A program made the position numbers and the translations under genes. A model generated the notes under the pieces. The model did not search any database. It saw nothing but the letters and a program-made list of their open reading frames with translations, and was not told the origin of the DNA. Shown piece by piece: positions 27,362 through 36,225 of a stretch of 64,000 nucleotides of DNA. Numbering within the stretch: the first letter of the stretch is position 1; every line of letters starts with the position of its first letter. Location of the stretch: the NCBI RefSeq assembly GCF_002407245.1, contig NZ_CP010681.1:1054001-1118000 (forward strand), written 5' to 3'. The DNA is from Phaeobacter piscinae (GTDB lineage Bacteria > Pseudomonadota > Alphaproteobacteria > Rhodobacterales > Rhodobacteraceae).

Positions 27362-27638
27362 GCGCTGTTCATGACACGGGGGGCACAGGGGTCAAGGGGG
27401 AAACCGCATTCCGGCCCCGGCGAGGGGGCGGTTGGCGGATTTCGCGCCCAGGCCTGGGGTTGCGGCGGGCGGCGTGGGCGCCCCCTGCACGCGTCAGCCT
27501 GCGGGGCTAGCGCGGGAATTTTGAGTATTTAAGGAAAGGTGACAGGGCGCGTTTAAAGGCGCCCCGCCGGGTCCAGCCGCCGGGATCAATGGCGTGTGGA
27601 CCCGGCGGCGCGCTGCGGTCCTGGTGCTGGGGCGCGGA

Positions 27639-29159
27639 TCAATACTCCGGCGCGTGATCCTGCTGCCACGCCTTGGCGAGGTTGCCAAAGCGGGTGAACT
27701 GCGCCTCAAAGGCCAGCTCAACCGTGCCGATGGGACCGTGACGCTGTTTGCCGACGATGACCTCGGCCTTGGCGTGCAGGCGTTCCATCGCCTGCTTCCA
27801 CTCTTCCATCTTGTCCAATTCGTGATCGCCGGGTTTTTCCCGTTCCTTATAGTATTCCTCGCGGAACACGAACATCACGACGTCGGCGTCCTGCTCGATC
27901 GAGCCTGATTCCCGCAGATCCGACAGCTGCGGACGTTTGTCTTCGCGGCTTTCGACCTGACGTGACAGCTGGGAGAGGGCAACCACCGGGATGTTCAACT
28001 CCTTGGCGATGGCCTTCATCCCCATGGAAATCTCCGCGATTTCATTCACCCGGTTCTCGGCCATGCCGCGGCAGAGCTGCAGGTAGTCGATGACCAGCAG
28101 ATCCAGCCCATGGGTCCGCTTCAGACGGCGCGCGCGGGCCGCCAGCTGCGAGATCGGCAGGGCGGGGGTGTCATCGATGAACAGCGGGCAGCTCTCAAGA
28201 TCCTTGGCCGCCTGCACAAAGCGACGGAATTCTTCCTCGGTCATGTCGCCCTGGCGGATCTTATGCGAGGAAATCTCGGAGGCTTCGGCCAGAATACGGC
28301 CCGCCAGCTGTTCGGCGGACATCTCCAGTGAGAAGAAGCCAACGACGCCGCCATCCACGGCGCCTTCGGTGCCATCCGGTTTCTGGCCGCGCTTATAGGC
28401 CTTGGCGACGTTGAAGGCGATATTGGTCGCAAGCGAGGTTTTCCCCATCGAGGGACGCCCCGCCAGGATCAGAAGGTCCGACGGGTGCAGACCACCCAGC
28501 TGTTTGTCGAGATCGGCCAGCCCGGTGGAAATCCCCGCCATGCCGCCGCCGCGCTGATAGGCCTCGTTGGTGACATTGACCGCTTCGGTAACCGCCTTGA
28601 GGAAGGATTTGAAACCGCTTTCGGTCTGGCCCTGTTCGGCCAGTTTATAAAGCGACTGTTCCGCCTCGACGATCTGTTCCTTGGGTTCAGAGGCCACATC
28701 GACCCGGCGCGCCTTGTCCGCAATGCTGCGCCCCAATGCGATGAGTTCCCGCCGGATCGCCAGATCATAGATCATCTGCGCATAGTCGCGCACCGCAAAG
28801 GCCGAGATGGATGCGCCCGCCAGCTTGGCCAGATAGGCCGGGCCGCCCAACTCCTTCAGCCCTTCGTCATCCTCCATGAAGGCCTTCAGCGTCACCGGCG
28901 AGGCCAGCGCATTCTTGGAAATCCGCGCGGCGGCAATTTCGTAGATGCGGGCGTGGACCGGGTCGTAGAAATGCGCCGAGGTTATGATCGAGGCGATGCG
29001 ATCATAGACGTCGTTGTTGGTCAGGATGGCGCCCAGCAGCTGCTGTTCAGCCTCAACGGAGTGCGGCAGGATGCTGGCGTCGTCGCCGGTCGCCTCGCCA
29101 TTGGCAGCAGGCTCCGGGGCGGCGGGCAGATTGGGATCAAAAGGCGTAATATCGTTCAT
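27639..29159 (-). CDS. dnaB: Replicative DNA helicase DnaB
   Basis: DnaB unwinds DNA at the replication fork. The 506-residue protein has an N-terminal DnaB domain (PHSVEAEQQLLGAILTNNDVYDRI), the linker helix, and the RecA-like helicase core with Walker A GRPSMGKTSLA, Walker B DLLVIDYLQLC, and arginine-finger region SQLSRQVESREDKRPQLSDLRESGSIEQDADVVMFVFREEYY. Length is typical of alphaproteobacterial DnaB. Three 11-bp-spaced DnaA-box-like sites lie just upstream at 29252-29282. Confidence 0.97.
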   Translation of the reverse strand: MNDITPFDPNLPAAPEPAANGEATGDDASILPHSVEAEQQLLGAILTNNDVYDRIASIITSAHFYDPVHARIYEIAAARISKNALASPVTLKAFMEDDEGLKELGGPAYLAKLAGASISAFAVRDYAQMIYDLAIRRELIALGRSIADKARRVDVASEPKEQIVEAEQSLYKLAEQGQTESGFKSFLKAVTEAVNVTNEAYQRGGGMAGISTGLADLDKQLGGLHPSDLLILAGRPSMGKTSLATNIAFNVAKAYKRGQKPDGTEGAVDGGVVGFFSLEMSAEQLAGRILAEASEISSHKIRQGDMTEEEFRRFVQAAKDLESCPLFIDDTPALPISQLAARARRLKRTHGLDLLVIDYLQLCRGMAENRVNEIAEISMGMKAIAKELNIPVVALSQLSRQVESREDKRPQLSDLRESGSIEQDADVVMFVFREEYYKEREKPGDHELDKMEEWKQAMERLHAKAEVIVGKQRHGPIGTVELAFEAQFTRFGNLAKAWQQDHAPEY

Positions 29160-29462
29160 CGCTGCTCTCGTCTGCGGCCGACGTTATGTGGCCTGCGTGA
29201 TTTGGCCTGTGTATACCGGCGGGGCGCTCGGTCTGGCTATCTGGAAAACTCTGAGGATAAGCTGTGAACAGCCTGTGGATATCCGCAGGCTGACCTGTGT
29301 GTCGTTTCTACAGAAGCCGGGTTGGGGTCTGGGCAGTCTATATGATGCGGTGCATTCTGGGAAGCTGTCTATATCTGCGCTGATCTGCTTGCTTCCAAGT
29401 TGATTCGGGGCGACCCTGTCCACAGGCCGCCCCAGATAAGATGCACGTCACACAGAGGGTGA
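29160..29462. other. 303-bp region between dnaB and pyrE
   Basis: It contains three DnaA-box-like 9-mers (29252-29282) and a near-perfect 22-bp palindrome (29270-29291). A structured GC-rich repeat at 29407-29433 (GGGGCG...CGCCCC, with CCTGT/ACAGG inside) has no T-run, so it is a weak terminator candidate at best. I see no gene. Confidence 0.6.
29252..29282 (-). promoter_or_regulatory. Three DnaA-box-like 9-mers at 11-bp spacing upstream of dnaB
   Basis: On the minus strand TTATCCTCA (29252-29260), CTGTTCACA (29263-29271) and ATATCCACA (29274-29282) each lie 1-2 mismatches from TTATNCACA. They point the same way with starts exactly 11 bp apart. Whether DnaA binds is not tested by sequence alone. 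Confidence 0.4.
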
Positions 29463-30143
29463 TCAGGCGGATTTATGCGCCTCCTGCCAGGCCCGCGGAT
29501 CCTTCAGGAATGTCTCCACCTCATCCAGCGTTTCGGCGCTAAAGCTCTTCTGCGCCTTGGCTTCAGCCAGGACATCCCACCAGGTGCACAGGTAATGCAG
29601 CTCAACACCGTGGTCGCCGAGGCGCTGGGTGGTTTCGGGGAAGATGTCGTAATAGAAAATCACCGCGGTATGCCCACAGGTGGCGCCGGTCTCGCGGATC
29701 GCATCGACAAAGGACAGTTTGGAGCCACCGTCGGTGGTCATGTCCTCCACCAGCAGCACCCGCTGGTCCTCGGTCATCACCCCTTCGATGCGGGCATTGC
29801 GGCCATAGCCTTTGGGTTTTTTGCGCACATAGGTCATCGGCAGCGCCATGCGTTCCGCCACCAATGCGCCAAAGGGGATGCCGGCCGTTTCACCGCCCGC
29901 GATATTGTCAAACGCCTCAAAACCGGCATTGCGCATCACCGTGACCGTGAGGAAATCCATCAGCGTCGTGCGGATCCGCGGAAAGGAGATCAGCTTGCGG
30001 CAGTCGATATAGCTCGGCGAGGGCAGGCCGGAGGCCAGCGTATACGGCGTGTCGGTGTTGAAATTCACCGCGCCGATCTCCAGCAACATGCGGGCAGAGA
30101 GGCGGGCGATTTCTTCGCGGGAGGGGTAGGAGGAGGGGATCAT
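29463..30143 (-). CDS. pyrE: Orotate phosphoribosyltransferase
   Basis: PyrE converts orotate and PRPP to OMP in pyrimidine synthesis. The 226-residue protein has the ligand loop [37 protein letters not shown], the Lys-Lys-Lys-type VRKKPKGYG, and the PRPP motif [17 protein letters not shown] 30143 is well placed. It lies 72 bp downstream of pyrC on the same strand, so the two may form a small pyrimidine unit. Confidence 0.95.
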   Translation of the reverse strand: MIPSSYPSREEIARLSARMLLEIGAVNFNTDTPYTLASGLPSPSYIDCRKLISFPRIRTTLMDFLTVTVMRNAGFEAFDNIAGGETAGIPFGALVAERMALPMTYVRKKPKGYGRNARIEGVMTEDQRVLLVEDMTTDGGSKLSFVDAIRETGATCGHTAVIFYYDIFPETTQRLGDHGVELHYLCTWWDVLAEAKAQKSFSAETLDEVETFLKDPRAWQEAHKSA

Positions 30144-30195
30144 TCTATCATCCTTTTGGTCGGCGCGAGACGCCGGTGGCAGAAGCCTCCGGCGG

Positions 30196-30219
30196 GGATA
30201 TTTGGGGCCAGAAGATCAG
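30196..30219. repeat. Single copy of the GATATTT..GGCCAGAAGAT motif at the pyrC 3' end
   Basis: GGATATTTGGGGCCAGAAGA-type sequence (30196-30219) abuts and includes the pyrC stop codon. It matches one arm of the inverted repeat at 23607-23663 at all but a few positions. The stop codon of pyrC lies inside the repeat. Confidence 0.55.
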
Positions 30220-31256
30220 GCGACCTTCCAGAACACATCAAAACCGGGATCAAAGACGGTAACCGGGCCTTCCTCGGTGCTGACCTGCTCGGGGAAGATG
30301 ACCGGGCTATCCTGTTTTTCCATCGTCAGGCGCGCGCTGTTCACCGGCAGGCGGTAGAAGGCGGGGCCATTCTCAGAGGCAAAACCTGCCAGCTTGTCCA
30401 GCGCGCCGTCTTCTTCAAACACATGCGCCAGCAGCGGCATGGTGTTGGGGGCGGTGAAACAGCCGGCACAGCCGCAGGCGCTGAGTTTGTTGGGATCGGT
30501 GTGGGGCGCCGAATCCGTGCCAAGGAAGAACCGCTTGTCGCCAGAGGTCGCAGCGGCGCGCAGGGCCAGACGGTGCTCCTCGCGTTTGGCCACAGGCAGG
30601 CAATAATAATGCGGCTTGATGCCGCCAGCCAGAATGTGGTTGCGGTTGATGATCAGGTGATGCGTGGTGATTGTCGCGCCAAGGTCCTGGTCCTGGCTGG
30701 TCACATAATCGGCAGCGTTCTTGGTGGTGATATGTTCCATCACCACACGCAGACCGGGGGTGGCGCGACGGATCGGATCCAGCACCCGGTCGATAAACAC
30801 CGCCTCGCGGTCGAAGATGTCGATGTCGTGGTCCGTCACCTCACCGTGGGTGCAGAGCGGCAGGCCGATCTCGGCCATGGTCTCCAGCACGCCGCGCACC
30901 TTGTCGAAATCACTGACGCCAGAGGCGGAATTGGTGGTCGCCCCGGCCGGGTAGAGCTTCACGGCCTTGATCAACCCGCTGGCATGGGCAGCGGCCACAT
31001 CCGCCGGATCTGTGTCCTCAGTCAGGTAGAGCGTCATCAGCGGCTCAAACGTCATGCCATCGGGCAGGGCGGCCAGAATGCGGTCGCGGTAGGCTGCGGC
31101 CTGTTCCCCTGTCACCACCGGCGGCACCAGATTCGGCATGATGATTGCGCGGGCAAAATCGCGGGCAGTTTCAGGCAGAACGGCTGTCAGCATTGCGCCG
31201 TCGCGCAGATGCAGATGCCAGTCATCGGGGCGGGGGATGGTGAGCTGAACGGTCAT
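30216..31256 (-). CDS. pyrC: Dihydroorotase (homodimeric type)
   Basis: PyrC cyclises carbamoyl-aspartate to dihydroorotate. The 346-residue protein has the metal motif [10 protein letters not shown] near the N-terminus, the carbamylated-lysine region [17 protein letters not shown], the His-containing blocks LPLCTHGEV and VVMEHITTK, and the Asp motif [10 protein letters not shown]. These are class II dihydroorotase marks (E. coli PyrC, 348). Confidence 0.96.
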   Translation of the reverse strand: MTVQLTIPRPDDWHLHLRDGAMLTAVLPETARDFARAIIMPNLVPPVVTGEQAAAYRDRILAALPDGMTFEPLMTLYLTEDTDPADVAAAHASGLIKAVKLYPAGATTNSASGVSDFDKVRGVLETMAEIGLPLCTHGEVTDHDIDIFDREAVFIDRVLDPIRRATPGLRVVMEHITTKNAADYVTSQDQDLGATITTHHLIINRNHILAGGIKPHYYCLPVAKREEHRLALRAAATSGDKRFFLGTDSAPHTDPNKLSACGCAGCFTAPNTMPLLAHVFEEDGALDKLAGFASENGPAFYRLPVNSARLTMEKQDSPVIFPEQVSTEEGPVTVFDPGFDVFWKVA

Positions 31257-31358
31257 GGCGCCCGCCTAGCACAGGGGCGCGCGCAGGGGAAGCAACGGCA
31301 TCACCTGCGACAGCGATTGGCGGGACCGGCTTATGCACCGGGCGCCGCCGGGCTGCCC

Positions 31359-32318
31359 TTACCGTTCAGGGGGCAGTTTGATCTGGCCGTCTGCGGCGCT
31401 TTTGCGCAATGCCTCCAGACGGCGGCGGAAGCGGGGCGCGCGCAGCCTGCTGGTCACATTGCGGCACAGCAGCGCCATCAGATAGGGGCGTTCATCCTGT
31501 TCCAGACGGGCCATCAACTTGCGCAGGTAGGGGCCATTGCTGCGGCGGGCCCGGTAGAGCTTGTAAAACTGCCGCTCGGTCAGCCGGTCCGCCCCAGCCA
31601 GAGCGAGGATATTATAGAGGATTTCCATCTCAATCAGCCGCGTCTGAACGGTGTCGCCCAGATGCGGCGTGCGCAGCCGCAGCACATTCTTGCGCGCAAA
31701 CAGGGCGGCATGCATCGAATCCAGCCGCTCACGCGGGTCATAGATGACAAAACCCTGCTTGGCCGCATCCATCATATCCGGGGCAAAGCCGTAGCGGTCG
31801 GTGAAGTCAACGCGGCGCATCTCGCTGAACCGATCGTCCCAATCAGTGAGACGCGGATCCAGCGTTGCCTGTGGTTGCACCGCCACGACAGTGGCGCCGG
31901 GGGCCGCAACAGAGAAGGCCGCCGCCGCATAGCCGCACGGGCCCGCGCCATAAAACACCACCTTGTCGAATTCATCGAAGAAGCCGTCGTCAACCAGCTG
32001 GTCGAAGAACCCGTAGATACGCTCGTTGCGGAACCAGGTGTCGCCATTGGAGATGATGCACAGGTGCGACCAGCCGAGGTTCTTTACCAGATCAAACCCC
32101 AGCGGCTGCGCCACATCCGACAGGTTGTGGATCCCTTGGATGGTCTCGAAACTGACCAGCAGCGTATTGCCCTGATCAATGAAACTGGCAAAGTGACGGC
32201 TGCCCAGCGGCTGATACATGCCGTTTTCCTCGGCCAGGGCGGCCATACGGGCCTGCCACTGCGCGGGTTTCAGCCCCGACAGGTCCTCGTCCAGCGTGTC
32301 CAATGTATCCTGCTGCAT
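31359..32318 (-). CDS. Conserved protein with an alpha/beta-hydrolase-like elbow lacking the nucleophile
   Basis: The 319-residue protein has NTLLVSFETI, LCIISNGDTWFRNERIYGF, then KVVFYGAGPCGYAAAAFSV (120-138), TVVAVQPQATLDPRLTDWD and FVIYDPRERLDSMHAALF. The order strand, 'YG-x-x-x-x-GYAA' elbow, strand with P, D, 'D...' matches alpha/beta hydrolases such as surface-polysaccharide or Asp2-like esterases, but the Ser that would be the nucleophile reads Gly126 and a Cys follows at 128. In some annotations homologues are called PAPS reductase-like; I see no PAPS motif. It lies upstream of pyrC on the same strand, 102 bp away. Confidence 0.65.
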   Translation of the reverse strand: MQQDTLDTLDEDLSGLKPAQWQARMAALAEENGMYQPLGSRHFASFIDQGNTLLVSFETIQGIHNLSDVAQPLGFDLVKNLGWSHLCIISNGDTWFRNERIYGFFDQLVDDGFFDEFDKVVFYGAGPCGYAAAAFSVAAPGATVVAVQPQATLDPRLTDWDDRFSEMRRVDFTDRYGFAPDMMDAAKQGFVIYDPRERLDSMHAALFARKNVLRLRTPHLGDTVQTRLIEMEILYNILALAGADRLTERQFYKLYRARRSNGPYLRKLMARLEQDERPYLMALLCRNVTSRLRAPRFRRRLEALRKSAADGQIKLPPER

Positions 32319-32533
32319 TGCATCGTCCTCTTGTCCCGCCCTTGTTCGGACGGGTTTGCGTCTGGCAACATCTAAGGGCGAAATAAGGCTAAAATTGGAA
32401 ATTGTAAGGCCGGTTTATCGGCCATCGGCGCGGGTTTCGTTGAAAAAGATGCCTGTTAAGGCCAGCGCCATATATCCCATGTCCTGCCGTCTGACTGGCT
32501 GCTCTGCGGCGCCGACCGCCATATTGCGCCGGA

Positions 32534-33601
32534 TCAGTCGCTCTTGTCGCCGCCCTGCGGTGCCCCATGGCGGCCCAGCGTGGCAAAGCCGGTGAGCGTG
32601 CGTGCGGTGCCGGGGCTGATCAGCCGTGAGGGCGGCGTCATCATCAGCCGCGAAAACAGCGTCCGATACGCCTCTTGCTGCATCAATCTGCGAAACTGCT
32701 CGTGGCGCCATTGCACCGCGCGGGCATGTAGCTTTTGCAGCTTGGCGTCCTCGCGCAGCAGATCGGCAATGGCCTCGCGGGCAGGGCGATAGCGGGCAAT
32801 ACTCTCATCTTCATCGGTGTTGAAATTCCGTTCAACCCAGTAATCCATCCCCAGATCGCCCGGACGGTTGACCCGCCCCCGCTCGGCCTTCAGCACATAG
32901 CTTTCCATGGACCCCAGCGGATAGTGGTTCAGCTGCACCAGATCGAAATTTGCCTGCCCGTAGTTGGAATAGACCCGCTGCGTCTTGAACCCCTGATCCA
33001 GTTCCCGCCCGGAACCATCGAACCAGCGAAACTCCTCTAGGCTGGCGCCGTCGTCCGGGCTGCGCGGGCGATGCACCCCCAGTTTGCGATAGGTGCCATC
33101 GTTGCGATAGAGCGTCTTGAACATGGCCGCGCGCCACGGCCAGTGGATCACCTCCGGCGCGCAGCGGGTGAAGCTGTCGGTCACCGGCTGGTCCTGATAG
33201 CGCACCGTCTCGCCATTGCCGAACAGCCGCCAGGTCAGGGTGATGGCATCCGCATCGGGCAGCGCTGCGTGAAGATCCGCCAGCCGACCCTCGCCTGCAT
33301 GGATATTGACGAATTCATCCACATCCAGCGCCATCACCCAGTCGGCCTTGCGCATCAGGCGGTGTTTGTCCGCCTTCTTCAGCCCGGTGAACTGAATGCC
33401 GCCCTTGTCATAGGGACCATCGTTGCGCAGGTGGGTGACATGGCCCAACTCATCCAGCCGATCCAGCATCCGGTCCGTGCCATCCGCGCAGTCGTTGGAC
33501 AGGATGAGGATATCGCTGAAACCCACCGCCTTGTGATGGGCAATCCATTCCAGCAGGAAAGCGCCTTCGTTTTTCACACATGTCACGGCCAGTGTTCGCA
33601 T
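32534..33601 (-). CDS. Glycosyltransferase family 2 / GT92-like protein
   Basis: The 355-residue protein begins MRTLAVTCVKNEGAFLLEWI, the classic GT2/GT92 N-terminus, followed by SNDCADGTDRMLDRL, the DxD site MALDVDEFVNI and VHRPRSPDD, LNHYPLGSMESYVLKAERG. GT92 enzymes add galactose or similar to surface glycans; the acceptor is unknown. ATG 33601 follows GGCAGGAGACAG. The protein at 485-1450 is a looser relative. Confidence 0.88.
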   Translation of the reverse strand: MRTLAVTCVKNEGAFLLEWIAHHKAVGFSDILILSNDCADGTDRMLDRLDELGHVTHLRNDGPYDKGGIQFTGLKKADKHRLMRKADWVMALDVDEFVNIHAGEGRLADLHAALPDADAITLTWRLFGNGETVRYQDQPVTDSFTRCAPEVIHWPWRAAMFKTLYRNDGTYRKLGVHRPRSPDDGASLEEFRWFDGSGRELDQGFKTQRVYSNYGQANFDLVQLNHYPLGSMESYVLKAERGRVNRPGDLGMDYWVERNFNTDEDESIARYRPAREAIADLLREDAKLQKLHARAVQWRHEQFRRLMQQEAYRTLFSRLMMTPPSRLISPGTARTLTGFATLGRHGAPQGGDKSD

Positions 33602-33804
33602 GCTGTCTCCTGCCACGTCTGTACCGGACCCGCTTGGGCCGATGGCGTGTCTCTGTCATCGCATTGCAGCGCAGGCCGGTCAATGTGTCCGGAAGCCGGG
33701 CACAGCATCGTCCGCGGATGACCTATGGGACCAAAGTGGCATGACCAGCCGCTTGACCCGCTTCCATCGCCGTGGCCTCTTGGGCAGAGCTAAAGGGGAG
33801 CCAG

Positions 33805-34821
33805 ATGTCGCAGCAGACGAAGCCGAGCCAACCGCAGACCACCAGCCATCCTGTCAGCCATCCCACCAGTCACGCTGCCGGCCCCTCGGCGCCGGTCGGC
33901 GCGCGCGGAATGCCCGGCTCCATTGATGCGGTGGAAACCCTGCTGACGGAGGCCGGGTATGTCGCCGACCGGGGACTGGCGACGGTGGTGTTTCTGTCGC
34001 TGCGCCTTGGTCGCCCGCTGTTTCTGGAGGGCGAAGCCGGTGTGGGCAAGACCGAGATCGCCAAGACCCTCGCCGCCGCGCTGGGCCGTCGCTTGATCCG
34101 GTTGCAGTGCTACGAAGGACTGGATGCCTCCAGCGCGGTCTATGAATGGAACTTCGCGGCCCAGATGATCGCCATCCGCGCCGCCGAGGCAGACGCTGGT
34201 GAACCGCGTGATCGCGCGGCTCTTCAGGCGGAACTCTTCAGCGACGACTATCTTATCCGCCGCCCGCTGCTGGAGGCGATGCAGCCCGATCCCGCTGGCG
34301 CGCCAATTCTTCTTATTGATGAGCTGGACCGCACCGATGAGCCGTTTGAGGCGTTCCTGCTGGAGGCGCTCAGCGATTTTCAGGTCACTATCCCCGAACT
34401 CGGCACCATTAAGGCGCCGGAACCTCCCATCGTGATCCTGACCTCCAACCGCACCCGCGAGGTGCATGACGCGCTGAAACGGCGCTGCCTCTATCACTGG
34501 GTGGATTACCCGGATTTTGACCGCGAGATGGAAATCCTCACCGCCCGCGCGCCCGGTCTGGCGCCGCGTCTGTCGCAGGAGGTCGTGGCCTTTGTGCAGG
34601 CGTTGCGCACCGAAGATCTCTTCAAACATCCGGGCATTGCCGAGACAATTGACTGGGCCAACTGCCTGTTGGCGCTGGATGTCATTGATCTGTCGCCGGA
34701 GGTGATCGCCGACACATTGGGGGCCATTCTGAAATATCAGGATGATATCAGCCGCCTGCAGGGCTCCGAGGCGAAGCGCATTCTGGATCAGGCGCGCGCA
34801 ACGCTGGGTCCTACAGGATGA
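33805..34821 (+). CDS. MoxR-family AAA ATPase
   Basis: The 338-residue protein has Walker A EGEAGVGKTEIAK, Walker B ILLIDELDRTDEPFEAFLLEAL, the MoxR sensor region TSNRTREVHDALKRRCLYHW and a C-terminal lid. MoxR ATPases act as chaperones that work with VWA-domain proteins to mature metal enzymes, such as CO dehydrogenase (CoxD). The ATG at 33805 follows AAAGGGGAG. The VWA partner gene starts 15 bp after its stop. Confidence 0.93.
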   Translation: MSQQTKPSQPQTTSHPVSHPTSHAAGPSAPVGARGMPGSIDAVETLLTEAGYVADRGLATVVFLSLRLGRPLFLEGEAGVGKTEIAKTLAAALGRRLIRLQCYEGLDASSAVYEWNFAAQMIAIRAAEADAGEPRDRAALQAELFSDDYLIRRPLLEAMQPDPAGAPILLIDELDRTDEPFEAFLLEALSDFQVTIPELGTIKAPEPPIVILTSNRTREVHDALKRRCLYHWVDYPDFDREMEILTARAPGLAPRLSQEVVAFVQALRTEDLFKHPGIAETIDWANCLLALDVIDLSPEVIADTLGAILKYQDDISRLQGSEAKRILDQARATLGPTG

Positions 34822-34836
34822 TGCGGACCTGCGCTG

Positions 34837-36102
34837 ATGCCTGAATACCCGCCGCTGCCGCTGCCGGAGGCCCCCCGGCTGGCGCAGAATATCACCCATT
34901 TCGCGCGTGGCTTACGGCGGGCCGGGCTTCCCATCGGCCCCGGCCGGGTGGCCGAAGCCGTCGCGGCGGTGGCCACGGCGGGCTTCACCTCGAAGCAGGA
35001 TTTCTACTGGACCCTGCACGCCTGCTTTGTCTCCAAACCCGAACATCGTCAGGTCTTTGCACAGATCTTTCGGCTCTATTGGCGGGATCCGCGCTTTCTG
35101 GAGCATATGATGGCGGCGATGCTGCCCGCGATCCGCGGCACGCAGGAGGAAAAAGCCGCAAAGCCGGCCCAGAAACGCGCCGCCGAGGCGCTGTTGGATG
35201 GTGCCGAGGCACCGGATCGCCCCGACCAGCCGGAGGGGGAGGAGCCACCGGAGCAGCTGGAGTTAAACGCCGAACTCACCATGTCGCGGGAGGAACGGCT
35301 ACGGCAACTGGATTTTGAGCAGATGAGCACCGCCGAAGTCGCCGAGGCCAAGCGGATGTTGGCCAAGATGCAGCTGCCCATCCGCCCCATCCAGTCCCGC
35401 CGCCTGATCGCCTCCGCCGCTGGCAACCGCATCAACTGGCGCCGCACCATGGCGCAGGCCGCCCGTCAGGGCGGTGAGATCACAACGCTCGCACGCGCTC
35501 AACGCCGGTTACGCTGGCCCAATCTGGTGGTGATCTGCGATATCTCCGGCTCAATGAGCCAATATTCCCGCCTGATCCTGCATTTCCTGCATGCGGTCGC
35601 CAATCGCAAGGGGCCGGGCTGGGCGCGTGTGCATGGCTTTACCTTCGGCACACGGCTCACCAATATCACCCGCCATCTGGGGCAGCGCGATGTGGATGCC
35701 GCCCTTGCCGCCGCCGGGGCAGAGGCGCAGGATTGGGAGGGGGGCACCAGGATTGGCGCCTGCCTGCATGATTTCAACCGTGACTGGTCGCGCCGGGTCA
35801 TGGGGCAGGGGGCGGTGGTGCTGCTGATCACCGACGGGCTGGACCGCGACGACAGCGATCAGCTCAGCGCCGAAATGCAGCGGCTGCATCTCTCTGCGCG
35901 CCGCCTGATCTGGCTCAACCCATTACTGCGCTTTGATGGCTTTGCGCCTAAGGCACGCGGCATCCGCGCCATGCTGCCCCATGTGGACAGCTTTCGCGCA
36001 GGCCATTCGATTGCGGCGCTGCAGGATCTGGCGGATGTCCTCACCCGCGCGGAAGACAGCGGCGAAAAACGGCGGCTGATGCAGATGTTGACGTCTGAAT
36101 AA
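34837..36102 (+). CDS. VWA-domain protein, CoxE-like, partner of the MoxR ATPase
   Basis: The 421-residue protein has a helical N-terminal region, a Glu-rich stretch (about 120-150), a conserved helix pair, and a C-terminal von Willebrand A domain with the MIDAS motif DISGSMSQYSRL (about 235-246), followed by the GTRL and DGLDRDDSD loops. CoxE proteins bind a MoxR ATPase (CoxD) and help insert metal cofactors into molybdo-enzymes; no such enzyme is adjacent here. Confidence 0.9.
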   Translation: MPEYPPLPLPEAPRLAQNITHFARGLRRAGLPIGPGRVAEAVAAVATAGFTSKQDFYWTLHACFVSKPEHRQVFAQIFRLYWRDPRFLEHMMAAMLPAIRGTQEEKAAKPAQKRAAEALLDGAEAPDRPDQPEGEEPPEQLELNAELTMSREERLRQLDFEQMSTAEVAEAKRMLAKMQLPIRPIQSRRLIASAAGNRINWRRTMAQAARQGGEITTLARAQRRLRWPNLVVICDISGSMSQYSRLILHFLHAVANRKGPGWARVHGFTFGTRLTNITRHLGQRDVDAALAAAGAEAQDWEGGTRIGACLHDFNRDWSRRVMGQGAVVLLITDGLDRDDSDQLSAEMQRLHLSARRLIWLNPLLRFDGFAPKARGIRAMLPHVDSFRAGHSIAALQDLADVLTRAEDSGEKRRLMQMLTSE

Positions 36103-36225
36103 CGCACATAAGCGCCACCTCTGATCGGCAGGCTCTGGCCGAAAATCATCGCTCACAAGCAACTTATTTGCCCCGGCGCGGGTTATGTTTCTAGGCTTTG
36201 CACCGCACAGCGAAAGGAACACCGC

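Noticed and set aside
29475..32375. A 966-codon plus-strand open frame across pyrE, pyrC and the hydrolase-like gene.
   Set aside because: It is antisense to three clear genes and matches no family; long antisense frames are common in GC-rich DNA.
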